DNA of 64,000 bases from CBDCFV01 sp965203835 (lineage in GTDB: Bacteria > Chloroflexota > Dehalococcoidia > Lucifugimonadales > UBA3495): contig OZ241919.1 of NCBI GenBank assembly GCA_965203835.1, positions 3,100,001-3,164,000 of the forward strand, in the 5' to 3' direction. The position numbers and the translations under genes were made by a program. The notes beneath the pieces were generated by a model. It was not told the origin of the DNA. It saw only the letters and a list, made by a program, of their open reading frames with translations, and did no database searches. Of the stretch, positions 47,061-55,548 are shown in pieces (the stretch's first letter is position 1; each line of letters begins with the position of its first letter).

Positions 47061-47840
47061 ATGATCGATAGGTGGTTGCCTGGCGTTCCGGGTGATGAAC
47101 TTGAGCGAATCATTGATGCGGCAGGAGGCCACGAGATATCGAAAGGTAGGTTTGACCAACCTAGGTCTTCCGCTAGGTTGGCCGCCAACACCTTCGGGTT
47201 CTTTTTCAAGAGTCCCAAGGAGTTGCCGCCTTTGCCAGGATGTGAGCATGAGGAATGGCCAGCGCTCTCAGTAGAAATTGAGCAGTCAGTCCGCTTCCCC
47301 TGGAGTGGAGGTAAACATCCTTGGCTGGATTCTCTCGTTACAACTCCATCCGCACTCATCGGTGTTGAGTGCAAGAGGTATGAGCCATTTGGAGGACGAT
47401 CCAGGAAACGAAGAGGGAGTGAGATATCGGAGGCTTATTGGAGAGACGAATGGGGTAGTCAGATGGAGGGTTATCAAAGAATCAGGGACAAAGTTCGTGA
47501 TGACCAGAATCTATTTGCCCGCCTAGACGCCACACAACTGTTTAAACATGCTTTAGCCTTGCGCACCCAAGTCCACCGGCCCGGCAAACACAATGGTCTA
47601 AGGCCGGTTTTGTACTACGTCTATGCAGAACCGCCGGTGTGGCCTAATGGCCGAACCGTCAATATTGCGGAGATAAACGACCATCGGAGAGAGATTGAGC
47701 TTTTCGCGGCGGAAGTTGCAGAAGATGAAGTTAAGTTCGTCGCAACTTCCTATCGCGAGTTGCTCGGCGCTTGGGGAGCTAATAATGATCCTAAAATTCG
47801 CGCGCACACCGAAGCAGTGGCGGCGCATTTTGAACTCTGA
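47061..47840 (+). CDS. PD-(D/E)XK nuclease, PGN_0703-like
   Basis: A 259-residue protein. PWLDSLVTTPSALIGVECKR with YEPF shows Asp90, Glu103-x-Lys105 and the YEPF ending seen in the PGN_0703 group of putative restriction endonucleases. The rest is a mixed alpha/beta core with a Lys/Arg-rich loop (GGRSRKRRG, 111-119). No methyltransferase is nearby. GGAAGG precedes the ATG. The upstream frame to 46938 overlaps the peptidase and is rejected. In context with ImmA/IrrE it may be a defence or mobile-element module in which the peptidase controls release of the nuclease. That link is inference. Confidence 0.78.
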   Translation: MIDRWLPGVPGDELERIIDAAGGHEISKGRFDQPRSSARLAANTFGFFFKSPKELPPLPGCEHEEWPALSVEIEQSVRFPWSGGKHPWLDSLVTTPSALIGVECKRYEPFGGRSRKRRGSEISEAYWRDEWGSQMEGYQRIRDKVRDDQNLFARLDATQLFKHALALRTQVHRPGKHNGLRPVLYYVYAEPPVWPNGRTVNIAEINDHRREIELFAAEVAEDEVKFVATSYRELLGAWGANNDPKIRAHTEAVAAHFEL

Positions 47841-47876
47841 TCTCACCGAGGATAGATTTAGAAGACGATAGGTTAT

Positions 47877-49073
47877 CTACCTCCCCATCGCCCCGTGCCG
47901 TTCCAGGATCCGGGCCAGTTCCGCGATGCCGTCTGACACAGTGTCCGCCGATGGATGCCCGAAGCACAGCCGGGCCATGTTGGCGCCGCTCCCATCCGGC
48001 GAAAACAGGGTGCCGTTGTAGTACCCCACACCCTCACTGAAGGACTGTTCCTGCAACGCGGCAAGGTCGACCTCTTCCGGCATTGTCAGCCAGATGTACA
48101 AGCCGCCTTCGGGATGGCTCCAGGTAGCGGCGTCGCCGAAATTCTCGCCCAGCGATGCCAGCATGGCGTCCCGCTTCGCCCTGAGCGAGTCGTTCTGGTC
48201 GTCTATGTGCTGGTACATTTCCTTCTTGAGGTACTGCTCGATGGTCAGCGCCGCGAACTCGTTTGCGCCGCTGGGCGACTTGAAGCTCATGGCCCGTTCC
48301 ATAACCTGGTTGGGCGCGACCAAGTACCCCATCCGCATTCCCGGCGCCACTATCTTGGAGAATGACCCGGTGTATACCACGCTGCCGGTGTCATCCAGTG
48401 AGTGGAACGAGGTAACGTCCTCCCCTTCGAATCGCAGGTCCACGTAACAATCATCCTCGAATATCGGTATCTCCGCCGCTTGGGCAATTTCCAGGACCCG
48501 CTGGCGGCGCTCCAGGGTCATGGTGAAACCCAATGGGTTTTGAAAAGTTGGGATGGTGTACAGGAATTTGACCTTCTTACCTTGGCTCCGCACCCGCTTT
48601 ATAGTGTCCGCCAGCGCGTCCGGGATGATTCCCTGTTCGTCGCACTTGACGCCTACTACCTCGGCCCTGTAACGCCGCATCTGGCGCAAGGTCCCGAGGT
48701 AAACGAACTCCTCGGTCAGGAGCACGTCCCCCGGGTCGGTCATAGCCTGGATCATCATTCCGATGGCTTCTCCCGAACCGGCGGTAAGCACTATGTCGTC
48801 CGCGCTGACCGTCATGCCACGGTCGCGGCCCAGTTTGTCCGCCAGCAACTCACGGAGCGCCGGCAGCCCTGCCGGATGGGGGTAATAGGAAAGGTCGCGG
48901 CCCTCGCGGTCCATTGCTTCCCGTACCGCGTCTACAAGCCCGTCCAAGGGCATGGTTTCCGGGGCCGGATAGGCCACCGCGAAGTCGTACTTCGCCTTTA
49001 GGTTCGGCGCCCTGCCGGTGACGGGTACATTCTGAGCGAACAGACTTTCGTAGCTGAAGGATGGAGAAGCCAT
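47877..49073 (-). CDS. PLP-dependent aminotransferase (class I/II, LysN-like)
   Basis: A 398-residue fold-type I aminotransferase. SYYPHPAGLPALRELLADKL is the N-terminal substrate region, TAGSGEAIGMM binds the PLP phosphate, and YTIPTFQNPLG is the Asn segment. EDDCYVDLRFEG holds Asp, and YTGSFSKIVAPGMRMGY has the Schiff-base Lys240. It resembles 2-aminoadipate aminotransferase and the aminotransferase domain of MocR, but without a helix-turn-helix. I start at 49073, with GGAGG eight bases upstream, not at 49103. A palindrome and direct repeats 70-120 bases upstream suggest regulation. Confidence 0.93.
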   Translation of the reverse strand: MASPSFSYESLFAQNVPVTGRAPNLKAKYDFAVAYPAPETMPLDGLVDAVREAMDREGRDLSYYPHPAGLPALRELLADKLGRDRGMTVSADDIVLTAGSGEAIGMMIQAMTDPGDVLLTEEFVYLGTLRQMRRYRAEVVGVKCDEQGIIPDALADTIKRVRSQGKKVKFLYTIPTFQNPLGFTMTLERRQRVLEIAQAAEIPIFEDDCYVDLRFEGEDVTSFHSLDDTGSVVYTGSFSKIVAPGMRMGYLVAPNQVMERAMSFKSPSGANEFAALTIEQYLKKEMYQHIDDQNDSLRAKRDAMLASLGENFGDAATWSHPEGGLYIWLTMPEEVDLAALQEQSFSEGVGYYNGTLFSPDGSGANMARLCFGHPSADTVSDGIAELARILERHGAMGR

Positions 49074-49143
49074 ATCCTTTACCTCCAAGCCGGTGACGGC
49101 CATGCGTTACTACAGGAGTTGGACGTTCGTAACAGATTAGCAG

Positions 49144-49191
49144 GAAGGTCCGGACCGGACCTTCGTACACTGTCTATCCGTACACTGTCTA
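49144..49191 (-). promoter_or_regulatory. Palindrome and tandem repeat upstream of the aminotransferase
   Basis: GAAGGTCCGG-A-CCGGACCTTC (49144-49164) is a perfect palindrome with ten-base arms. Next to it a 13-base direct repeat, CGTACACTGTCTA (49164-49176 and 49179-49191), follows with a 15-base period. They lie 71-118 bases upstream of the aminotransferase start and overlap the stop of the next gene. This looks like a compound operator. No regulator gene is adjacent. Confidence 0.5.
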
Positions 49192-49512
49192 ATGGAGTCC
49201 CTCATCGGAAAAAAACGGGCTTTCTACATTAACTTCATGGGTGCCCAGGATCCGGTCGGTATTAAGCAGGACCGCTCTGTACCACAACACCAGGATTGCG
49301 GCGTTGATACGGTCTTGGGGGAACCTGATCCTTCTACCGTGCTTCTTGGCCAGCCACCCGTTATATCCAATGCCGAAGAACTGCTCAAAAAAGGGAGTAG
49401 GCTCGGCTTCCGTAGCCGCCTCTTCCAAGAGGTCCGATGGGACTTCGGAACACAGGATTTCCGGGTTGTCCGCCGCGAACTGGAGGTAATACGCCTCCTT
49501 CGCTGAGTCCAT
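49189..49512 (-). CDS. Hypothetical protein, 107 residues
   Basis: Unrecognised. An acidic, helical N-terminal half (SAKEAYYLQFAADNPEILCS and DLLEEAATEAE) leads to a basic stretch (GWLAKKHGRRIRFPQDRI) and a hydrophobic segment (NAAILVLWYRAVLLNTDRIL) that could be a membrane or buried helix. AAGG precedes the ATG. It lies between the aminotransferase and NHL-repeat genes on the same strand. Likely real given its balanced composition, but no function can be offered. Confidence 0.6.
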   Translation of the reverse strand: MDSAKEAYYLQFAADNPEILCSEVPSDLLEEAATEAEPTPFFEQFFGIGYNGWLAKKHGRRIRFPQDRINAAILVLWYRAVLLNTDRILGTHEVNVESPFFSDEGLH

Positions 49513-49590
49513 AACCTTGTTCTACCTCTCCGATGATTGGGTATTGGGTTTAACCAAGCCAGGTAAATTTATGTCCGTTTCAAACAAAGC

Positions 49591-49630
49591 CCAGCCGGAC
49601 ACCGTCACTGATCGCGCGATGTCCGGCTGG
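49591..49630 (-). terminator. Hairpin after the NHL-repeat gene
   Basis: CCAGCCGGACA (49591-49601) and its exact inverse TGTCCGGCTGG (49620-49630) flank an 18-base loop, about 40 bases after the NHL gene stop. On the minus strand it is followed by GCTTTGTTT, a weak T run. A terminator or mRNA-end stabiliser is likely. Confidence 0.55.
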
Positions 49631-49671
49631 TATGTTGCCGTCGTTATTGACGGGGTGAAGGTCCAGCTAGG

Positions 49672-50736
49672 TTATAGGTTCAACTGGGGAACCATGTACT
49701 GGGCCTGCTTGTTGTATATCTGGATCCGGCTGCGCTGCGTGTCCAACACCAACAGACGGTTGTTGTCGGCGTCGTACTCGACCGCGGTAGGTTGCGCGAA
49801 AACCCATTCGGGCTCGGTGGTGCGTACTTCGCGCCGGCGCTTGGCATAGTCGGCGTTGGCGTCCACCGTGATCTGGCCCCAGTGGGAAAGCACCTGGGCA
49901 TCCCCGACCAAGCTGGTGATGTACCTGCCGCCCTTGTCGAAGATATGTACCTTGCCGGACTCCCAGCCGTTGTGGGTCCAGTCGCAGACGTAAACATCCC
50001 CTTCGGGGTCTACGGTAACGTCAACGGGGTAATTGATCTGTCCCGGGCCCGTGCCCTGGCTGCCGAAGTGAGTGACATAGTCGCCGTCGGCGGTGAACTT
50101 CTGCACCCGGTGGTTTTTGAAGTCGCAGACGTAGACGGAGCCTTCGTTGTCAATCGTGATTCCCCAAGGAGAATCGAATTGGCCGGGCTCGCTGCCAAAG
50201 CTGCCCCAAGTGGCCAGCAACTGGCCATCGCGGGTGAACTTCTTGACTTGGTGGCTGCGGCCGTCGGTCACATACAGGTTCTCGTCCTTGTCCAGCACCA
50301 TGCTCGCGGAGCCGTTTGGGCCGGGATCATTGGCGGCGACCGTTGACCAGCTGCTCTGATAATTGCCCTCGGTATCGAACACGGTTACACGATTGAGCCA
50401 TTCGTCAAGGACGTAAATCTTCTGCTGGCTGTCGATAACCATGCTGGATCCCCAGATAAACTCGCCGTTGGCGTCGCCGTACTTGCTGAACTCTCCCAGG
50501 AACTCTTCTTCCTTGGCTTCCGATCCCAGCTTCACGATGCCGACGCGAGCGCCGTACCCAACCTTGTTCCAAGGCACATTGCTGACGCCCTCGCCGCCTC
50601 GGTTCAGTACGAACATTACTTCGTCTTGTCCCTTGGCCAGCGCGACCGGGTTGCTGAACCCCATGCCGGTAAGGGCGCCGCGGCCTACGGAGTGGCTATA
50701 GTCATAGGTCCGCCCCGCTACAGTTTCGGTTAGCAT
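49672..50736 (-). CDS. NHL-repeat beta-propeller protein
   Basis: A 354-residue six-bladed propeller of NHL repeats. Typical blades are GSEPGQFDSPWGITIDNEGS and VYVCDFKNHRVQKFTADGDY, then GTGPGQINYPVDVTVDPEGD and VYVCDWTHNGWESGKVHIFD, with earlier blades at ANGEFIWGSSMVIDSQQKIY. NHL propellers bind protein, RNA or peptides or act as lyases; no catalytic His/Zn set is obvious. It has no signal peptide, so it is predicted to be cytoplasmic. GGAGG precedes the ATG. It lies after DUF1800 and DUF1501 on the same strand, with a hairpin between. Confidence 0.88.
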   Translation of the reverse strand: MLTETVAGRTYDYSHSVGRGALTGMGFSNPVALAKGQDEVMFVLNRGGEGVSNVPWNKVGYGARVGIVKLGSEAKEEEFLGEFSKYGDANGEFIWGSSMVIDSQQKIYVLDEWLNRVTVFDTEGNYQSSWSTVAANDPGPNGSASMVLDKDENLYVTDGRSHQVKKFTRDGQLLATWGSFGSEPGQFDSPWGITIDNEGSVYVCDFKNHRVQKFTADGDYVTHFGSQGTGPGQINYPVDVTVDPEGDVYVCDWTHNGWESGKVHIFDKGGRYITSLVGDAQVLSHWGQITVDANADYAKRRREVRTTEPEWVFAQPTAVEYDADNNRLLVLDTQRSRIQIYNKQAQYMVPQLNL

Positions 50737-50762
50737 CCGTATTCCTCCATTAAGGCGTGGTA

Positions 50763-50792
50763 AAGGGCAGGAACTTTCCTGCTCCTGCCCTT
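50763..50792 (-). terminator. Hairpin after the DUF1501 gene
   Basis: AAGGGCAGGA (50763-50772) pairs with TCCTGCCCTT (50783-50792) over a ten-base loop, about 20 bases after the DUF1501 stop. Only TTTA follows on the minus strand, so it may be a processing or partial termination site rather than a full stop. Confidence 0.55.
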
Positions 50793-50810
50793 GTTGTACC
50801 GGTATAGAGT

Positions 50811-51941
50811 CTAGGCTACGAAGGACAGTTTCTCGAACGATCCCTCAACGATGGGTTTGGCGTCGAGGCCCATCCAGTCCTCGAGCAAGGTGGTGTACAG
50901 GCCCCGGAAGTCGTAGTTCGGGACCACGTCGCCTTGTTCCAGGTCCTGGGAGGCGAGGGACGGGAACTCACTGTACTGGCCGCCCTTCACCGGGTCGCCT
51001 ACAACGAAGGCCACGCCGCCGGCGCCGTGATCGGTGCCGGAGCCGTTGTCATGGACACGCCGGCCGAACTCGGTGAACATAAGCATGATGACGTTGTCGG
51101 CGGCGTTGTTTTCCCGCAGATCCTCGAAGAAGCAGGAGACGGCCTCGGATACGTCCTTCCACAGCTTGTCGTGCATTCCAAACTGGTTGGAGTGGCTGTC
51201 GAAGCTGCCGTGGTCGCAGTACATGATGCGGGTGCCCAGGTTGGCCTGGTGAATCTGGGAAATGCCCCGCAGCTTGGCCGCGATGGTGGTGTCCGGGTAC
51301 TCGACCGAGGAGCTGTAAGTCCTGGGGGCTTCCTTCAAGATGTCGGCACCCTCAAGGGTGTCCAGACCGGTCTGGCCCATGTAGTCCATGACGGAACTGG
51401 AGCCCATGACCGGGGAATACAGGCGGGAGAAGCGGCCCAAGATCTTCTCACGCTGTTGCTGCTCCGAGATGCCGGGGAGCAGACCATAGGACTCAAGGTC
51501 GTCTACGCAGGCAACCGGGACGCCAGGCATGGCCAGCGCACGGAACAGGGACGGGCCGAAGCTGACGGTGGTCAGTACGTTTTCCTTGTTGGGGTCGATG
51601 TCGCGGGTGGCGCGGCCCAGCCAGCCCTCGGTGCCGAGCTTGTCCGGCTCGCAGGTGTGCCAGATGTCCATCGAGCGGAAGTGGGACCTGGGGGAGTCAG
51701 GGTAGCCGACGCCGTGGATGATGCCCAACGCACCCTGTTCGTAAAGGGCCTTGATGGGACCCATTTCGGGATGCAACGCAGTCTTGTCATCCAAGCGGAG
51801 CTCTCTGCCTTCAGGGATGCCCACTGCCGGGCGATTGTCCCGGTACAACGGGTTAGCGTAAGGAATCACCGTGTTCAGGTAGTCGTTGCCGCCGGTGAGC
51901 TGCAGCACCACCAAAACCGGGTCTTTGTGGGAACTGGTCAT
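50811..51941 (-). CDS. DUF1501 family protein
   Basis: A 376-residue sulfatase/alkaline-phosphatase-superfamily-like protein. VLVVLQLTGGNDYLNTVIPY is the start motif, GYPDSPRSHFRSMDIWHT the middle, and DNVIMLMFTEFGRRVHDNGSGTDHGAGG the signature C-terminal block with metal-type residues. DUF1501 proteins usually carry a Tat signal (RRxFL) and are exported; this one begins almost at the fold (MTSSHKDPVLV) with no signal. I start at 51941, where AAGGAGAAG precedes the ATG. It follows DUF1800 on the same strand, the usual pairing. Biochemical function is unknown. Confidence 0.93.
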   Translation of the reverse strand: MTSSHKDPVLVVLQLTGGNDYLNTVIPYANPLYRDNRPAVGIPEGRELRLDDKTALHPEMGPIKALYEQGALGIIHGVGYPDSPRSHFRSMDIWHTCEPDKLGTEGWLGRATRDIDPNKENVLTTVSFGPSLFRALAMPGVPVACVDDLESYGLLPGISEQQQREKILGRFSRLYSPVMGSSSVMDYMGQTGLDTLEGADILKEAPRTYSSSVEYPDTTIAAKLRGISQIHQANLGTRIMYCDHGSFDSHSNQFGMHDKLWKDVSEAVSCFFEDLRENNAADNVIMLMFTEFGRRVHDNGSGTDHGAGGVAFVVGDPVKGGQYSEFPSLASQDLEQGDVVPNYDFRGLYTTLLEDWMGLDAKPIVEGSFEKLSFVA

Positions 51942-51985
51942 TTCTACTTCTCCTTCTTTAATCGTTGGCAATGATTGGTGACCGG

Positions 51986-52017
51986 TGCCGGCGGAAGGGA
52001 AAAGTCCTCCGCCGGCA
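51986..52017. other. Intra-operon hairpin between DUF1800 and DUF1501
   Basis: TGCCGGCGGA (51986-51995) and TCCGCCGGCA (52008-52017) form a ten-base-pair stem in the leader of the DUF1501 gene, about 45 bases before its ATG. It may reduce read-through or protect the upstream mRNA. Confidence 0.5.
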
Positions 52018-52041
52018 GTCCCAATTCAGTTACTGCGCCGA

Positions 52042-53445
52042 TTAGGCGTACTGGTACTCACGGAGGGAAACGATGAGCTGGAGCAACTCGGAAACCCGTT
52101 GGCTGGAGATGCGCAGGTCTTCCTCGGTGTCCCACTTGTACTCGCCCTTCTCGTTAGCGAAGTCGTTCAGCTCGGTCTTGCTCTCGGGGGCGACTTCCAG
52201 GGGCCCCAGCAGGTCCAGGCAGCCATCGACCATTTGCTCGCCGGTGGTCACGCCCTGGTCCCGCAGGCGGGCAACGATAGCTTGGATTCCGGGGCGTCCC
52301 ACGTCACCGACCAGGTCGGCTACGAAGTTGACGCGCCGCATCAAGGAACCGCTGTTGATCCACTCGACGCCGGTGTGCCAGCCTTCCACGCTGGGCGGGT
52401 TGAGCAGGTCCTGGCCCATGTAGCTGGGCTGCCGGGACAGGTCGCCAATGCCGGGAGCCGGGAATTCGGCGCCGCCGACCATCTTCAAAGTGCCGATCAC
52501 TACTTCGGTGGGGTTCTTCAACCGGGCGAAGCGGGCTTCCTTGAAGAAGTCGGAGTTGAAGAGGACCCGGAGGACCGCCTTCATGTCGTAGTTGGAGTCG
52601 ATGAACGCGTCGGCCAGGGCGTCAATCGCGTCCTGGTCCCTCGGCGGGGTCACGGGCCACGCTGGCACCTGGGCTTCGTCGGCGACGAAGAAATTGTACA
52701 GGTGGCGGGCGATGAAGTTCGCGGTGGCGGGCTGCTGGCAAATGATGTCGATGATGTCATCACCGTTGAAGTTGCCGGTCTCGCCCAGGAAGGTCTTCTC
52801 GCCTTCGTCGTGATCATCGGCCTTGTACTGGAAGAACCAGTCGAAGCGGCCAATGGGACCACGGGGGAGCTTGGGCTGGATGGTCCAGCCGGTGAAGGCC
52901 CGTGAACACTCGCGAACGTCAACCTCGGTGTAGCTGCCGACGCCCAAGCTGAAGAGCTCCAGCAACTCACGGCCCCAGTTCTCGTTGACGGCATCCGCGT
53001 GGTTCTCGTTGTTGTCCAGCCAGTAGATCATGGCCGGGTCCTTGGCCATCGCAATCAACAGGTCCCTGTAGTTGCCCATTCCGAGTTGGCGGAACTTGAC
53101 GATCATGTCCATCACGTCGTCGTAGTGGTCGACCTTGGAAACGCCTGTCGCGAAAATCTGGTGCCAGAACAGCGCCATCTTTTCTTCCAGGGGCCGCTTG
53201 GTGTTGAGCATGTCGTGTACCCACTCACCGGCGCCCATGCCCGGCAAAGTGCCCGGCCGCCAAGCCCAAGGGTGATACCGCATCATTTCGATCCGGTCTA
53301 ACTCCGGCTGGTCTTCGGGATTGAGAAGCTCTTCCACGGTCGCCTCGTAGCCTTTGGCTACTCGGGCTTCCAGCTCCTCACGGGTTGCACCGAACCCCGC
53401 CCGGCGCATAAGGTGTGCCATTAAAGCAATGTCCTGATCTCCCAT
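52042..53445 (-). CDS. DUF1800 family protein
   Basis: A 467-residue protein of DUF1800. MAHLMRRAGFGATREELEARVA is the diagnostic N-terminal motif; MALFWHQIFATG, NENHADAVNENWGRELLELF with SLGVGSYTEVDVRECSRAFT, and NPTEVVIGTLKMVGGAEFP follow in family order. Function is not established; the gene almost always neighbours DUF1501. No signal peptide is visible, in line with its DUF1501 partner here. GGAAGGA precedes the ATG. It is the first gene of the DUF1800-DUF1501-NHL set on the minus strand. The 142-base gap to the ABC permease shows only AT-rich sequence. Confidence 0.95.
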   Translation of the reverse strand: MGDQDIALMAHLMRRAGFGATREELEARVAKGYEATVEELLNPEDQPELDRIEMMRYHPWAWRPGTLPGMGAGEWVHDMLNTKRPLEEKMALFWHQIFATGVSKVDHYDDVMDMIVKFRQLGMGNYRDLLIAMAKDPAMIYWLDNNENHADAVNENWGRELLELFSLGVGSYTEVDVRECSRAFTGWTIQPKLPRGPIGRFDWFFQYKADDHDEGEKTFLGETGNFNGDDIIDIICQQPATANFIARHLYNFFVADEAQVPAWPVTPPRDQDAIDALADAFIDSNYDMKAVLRVLFNSDFFKEARFARLKNPTEVVIGTLKMVGGAEFPAPGIGDLSRQPSYMGQDLLNPPSVEGWHTGVEWINSGSLMRRVNFVADLVGDVGRPGIQAIVARLRDQGVTTGEQMVDGCLDLLGPLEVAPESKTELNDFANEKGEYKWDTEEDLRISSQRVSELLQLIVSLREYQYA

Positions 53446-53587
53446 TCCTTCCTAACTCCTTCTTATAAATTTAGAGCAGGTTGATTATAAGATAATACTT
53501 GCCCTCAAAGTAGGGACGCCACGGAAATACTATCCCTTCGGGCAACGCTTGTCAACAGGGAAGGGGTCGAATTTCGTAACCCGCTCC

Positions 53588-54484
53588 CTATCCCATCCGC
53601 AGCCTGGGGTCCAGAACGTCCCTCAGGGCATCCCCCAGGAAGTTGACCGCGAACACCACCGAGGATATAGCCACGCCGGGCACGATGGCCAGCCACGGCG
53701 CCCGGTCGAAGTTGCCCGCCCCGGCCTCGCTCAACATGCCTCCCCACGATGGGACATTGGGGGGTACTCCTACACCCAGGAAGCTGAGGGAAGACTCCAC
53801 TATGATGGCGAGACCGAGTGTAATGGTAAACAAGATGATGAAGATGGCCATGCAGTTGGGCACCAAGTGTTTCATTACGATACGCCAACTGTCAGCCCCA
53901 ACTGCCCTCGCGGCCAGCACGTAGTCCATTTCTTTAATTGCCAGCGCCTGTGACCGCGCTGTACGCACCGAGCCGGGGGTCAATACGAACACAAGGGCAA
54001 GAATCACGTTGAACACCGAGGATCCCAGGACGGCAACGATAGTCAAGCCCAGGATGATGGCCGGGAAAGCTAGAAATGCATCGACCACTCGTTGCACCAG
54101 GAGGTCGAATAGTCCTCCCAAGTAGGCGCTCACGATTCCCAGCAGGGCGCCCAACGAGATCCCGATGGCCACACTGGCTAAACCAACACCCAAGGACACC
54201 CTGCTGCCGAATATGAGCCTGCTCAACACGTCGCGCCCTACCGAGTCGCCACCCAAAAGGCGATCGGAACTGGGCGGAGCAAATACATATTCAGCGTTCA
54301 GTTTCCTGGCGTCGTGGGGTGAGATTATCTCAGCAGCGATTGCGATTATGACGAAAAACGCCATGGCTGCCGCGCCAATGGCCCCCAGTGGCTTCCGCCT
54401 ACTGAAGCTGACAATGGCTCGCAGCACGGGATACACACGTTGGACCCCGGCCCGGTCAATTACTATCCCTGCGTTAGACTCCAC
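53588..54484 (-). CDS. Peptide/opine-type ABC transporter permease (DppC-like)
   Basis: A 298-residue inner-membrane permease with about six helices. The N-terminal domain PLGAIGAAAMAFFVIIAIAA, the LLGGDSVGRDVLSRLIFGSR motif and the EAA loop (ALAIKEMDYVLAARAVGADS, then WRIVMKHLVPN) are those of DppC/OppC. It forms the membrane channel with the DppB-like partner. The start is GTG, with AGGGAG about 11 bases upstream. It is the last of three ABC genes on the minus strand, 30 bases after the DppB-like gene. No ATPase gene (DppD/DppF) follows; DUF1800 is next. Confidence 0.95.
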   Translation of the reverse strand: MESNAGIVIDRAGVQRVYPVLRAIVSFSRRKPLGAIGAAAMAFFVIIAIAAEIISPHDARKLNAEYVFAPPSSDRLLGGDSVGRDVLSRLIFGSRVSLGVGLASVAIGISLGALLGIVSAYLGGLFDLLVQRVVDAFLAFPAIILGLTIVAVLGSSVFNVILALVFVLTPGSVRTARSQALAIKEMDYVLAARAVGADSWRIVMKHLVPNCMAIFIILFTITLGLAIIVESSLSFLGVGVPPNVPSWGGMLSEAGAGNFDRAPWLAIVPGVAISSVVFAVNFLGDALRDVLDPRLRMG

Positions 54485-54514
54485 GTCGACAGACGCTCCC
54501 TATTGAAAGGATTC

Positions 54515-55477
54515 CTATGCGTAGCGGACCCTGGGGTTTAACCAGCCGTAACAAAGGTCGGTAACCAGATTGACTACCAACACTAACCCCGCAGTAACCA
54601 ATATGATGCTCTGAACAAAGTCCAAGTCCCTGCGGAGCACGCTTTCTATCAAGAGACGCCCCACACCGGGGACTTGGAATATGACCTCGATAATCACCGC
54701 CCCGCCGATGAGACGACTGAACTGCCAAGCGGAAACCGTAATTACCGGCAGAAAGGAGTTTTTCAAGGCATGGCGGAAGACCACCACCATTTCGACCAGA
54801 CCCTTGGACCGGGCGGTCCTGATGTAGTCCTCTCTCAACACTTCCAGCATCGAGGAACGGGTCACCCTTGCGGTGAATGCCATATTGTTGAACGCCAGGG
54901 CTAAAGCCGGAAAGATCATTTGCTGGAGGTTGTTCCAAGGATGCTCCCATAGGTCCGCGTAACGGAGCGGGGGTAAATAATCGAAAAAACGGGCTGAGAA
55001 GAACACGATCAAGATGCCCACCCAAAAAGTGGGCATCGCAACTCCCGATATAGTGACCGCCTTGGAAACGTAATCAAACCAAGTATCCTGTCGCACCGCC
55101 GACAAGACGCCCAAGGGGACGGCGATGACGAAGGAAATGACGACCGCCATTATCGCTAACTGGGCGGTAACGGGCAGACGGGCCTTAAGTTCGGTGGCGA
55201 CGGTAAGGTTGTGATAGAAGAATGAAGAGCCGAATTCCAGTTTGAGCACCCGCCCGATCCAGTTAACGTATTGGTGGACGAGAGGTTTGTCCAGCCCCAG
55301 CTTACGCCGGACCTCGTCGTACTCTTCCTGGGTGTAGCTGCCTTCGCCCTGGTCTCCAACCAGTACAAGGAGGGCCGGGTCTCCAGGGATAACCCGCATC
55401 ACCCCAAATATGACAAAAGACACTATTATCAACGTGGGGATGAAGAGCAGCAACCGTTTTAATGCGTAGACCGTCAT
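54515..55477 (-). CDS. Peptide/opine-type ABC transporter permease (DppB-like)
   Basis: A 320-residue membrane permease. LKRLLLFIPTLIIVSFVIFG with MRVIPGDPALLVLVGD is the DppB-type N-terminus. ARLPVTAQLAIMAVVISFVI begins the transmembrane domain, and the EAA loop is EVLREDYIRTARSKGLVEMV with VVFRHALKNSF. VPGVGRLLIESVLRRDLDFV closes the domain. It pairs with the DppC-like protein downstream. It lies 71 bases after the substrate-binding-protein gene, with a strong hairpin in between that should lower permease output relative to the binding protein. Confidence 0.95.
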   Translation of the reverse strand: MTVYALKRLLLFIPTLIIVSFVIFGVMRVIPGDPALLVLVGDQGEGSYTQEEYDEVRRKLGLDKPLVHQYVNWIGRVLKLEFGSSFFYHNLTVATELKARLPVTAQLAIMAVVISFVIAVPLGVLSAVRQDTWFDYVSKAVTISGVAMPTFWVGILIVFFSARFFDYLPPLRYADLWEHPWNNLQQMIFPALALAFNNMAFTARVTRSSMLEVLREDYIRTARSKGLVEMVVVFRHALKNSFLPVITVSAWQFSRLIGGAVIIEVIFQVPGVGRLLIESVLRRDLDFVQSIILVTAGLVLVVNLVTDLCYGWLNPRVRYA

Positions 55478-55513
55478 ATCTCAACCAGTGAAGATACGTT
55501 CAGTGGTAGTACG

Positions 55514-55544
55514 TTGGCGGCCGGTGGTCAACACCGGCCGCCAA
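55514..55544 (-). terminator. Partial terminator between the binding protein and permease genes
   Basis: TTGGCGGCCGGTG (55514-55526) and CACCGGCCGCCAA (55532-55544) form a perfect 13-base-pair stem with a five-base loop. Such hairpins after ABC binding-protein genes commonly stop most transcripts so that the binding protein is made in excess. The T run is short, fitting partial termination. Confidence 0.75.
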
Positions 55545-55548
55545 TCAC

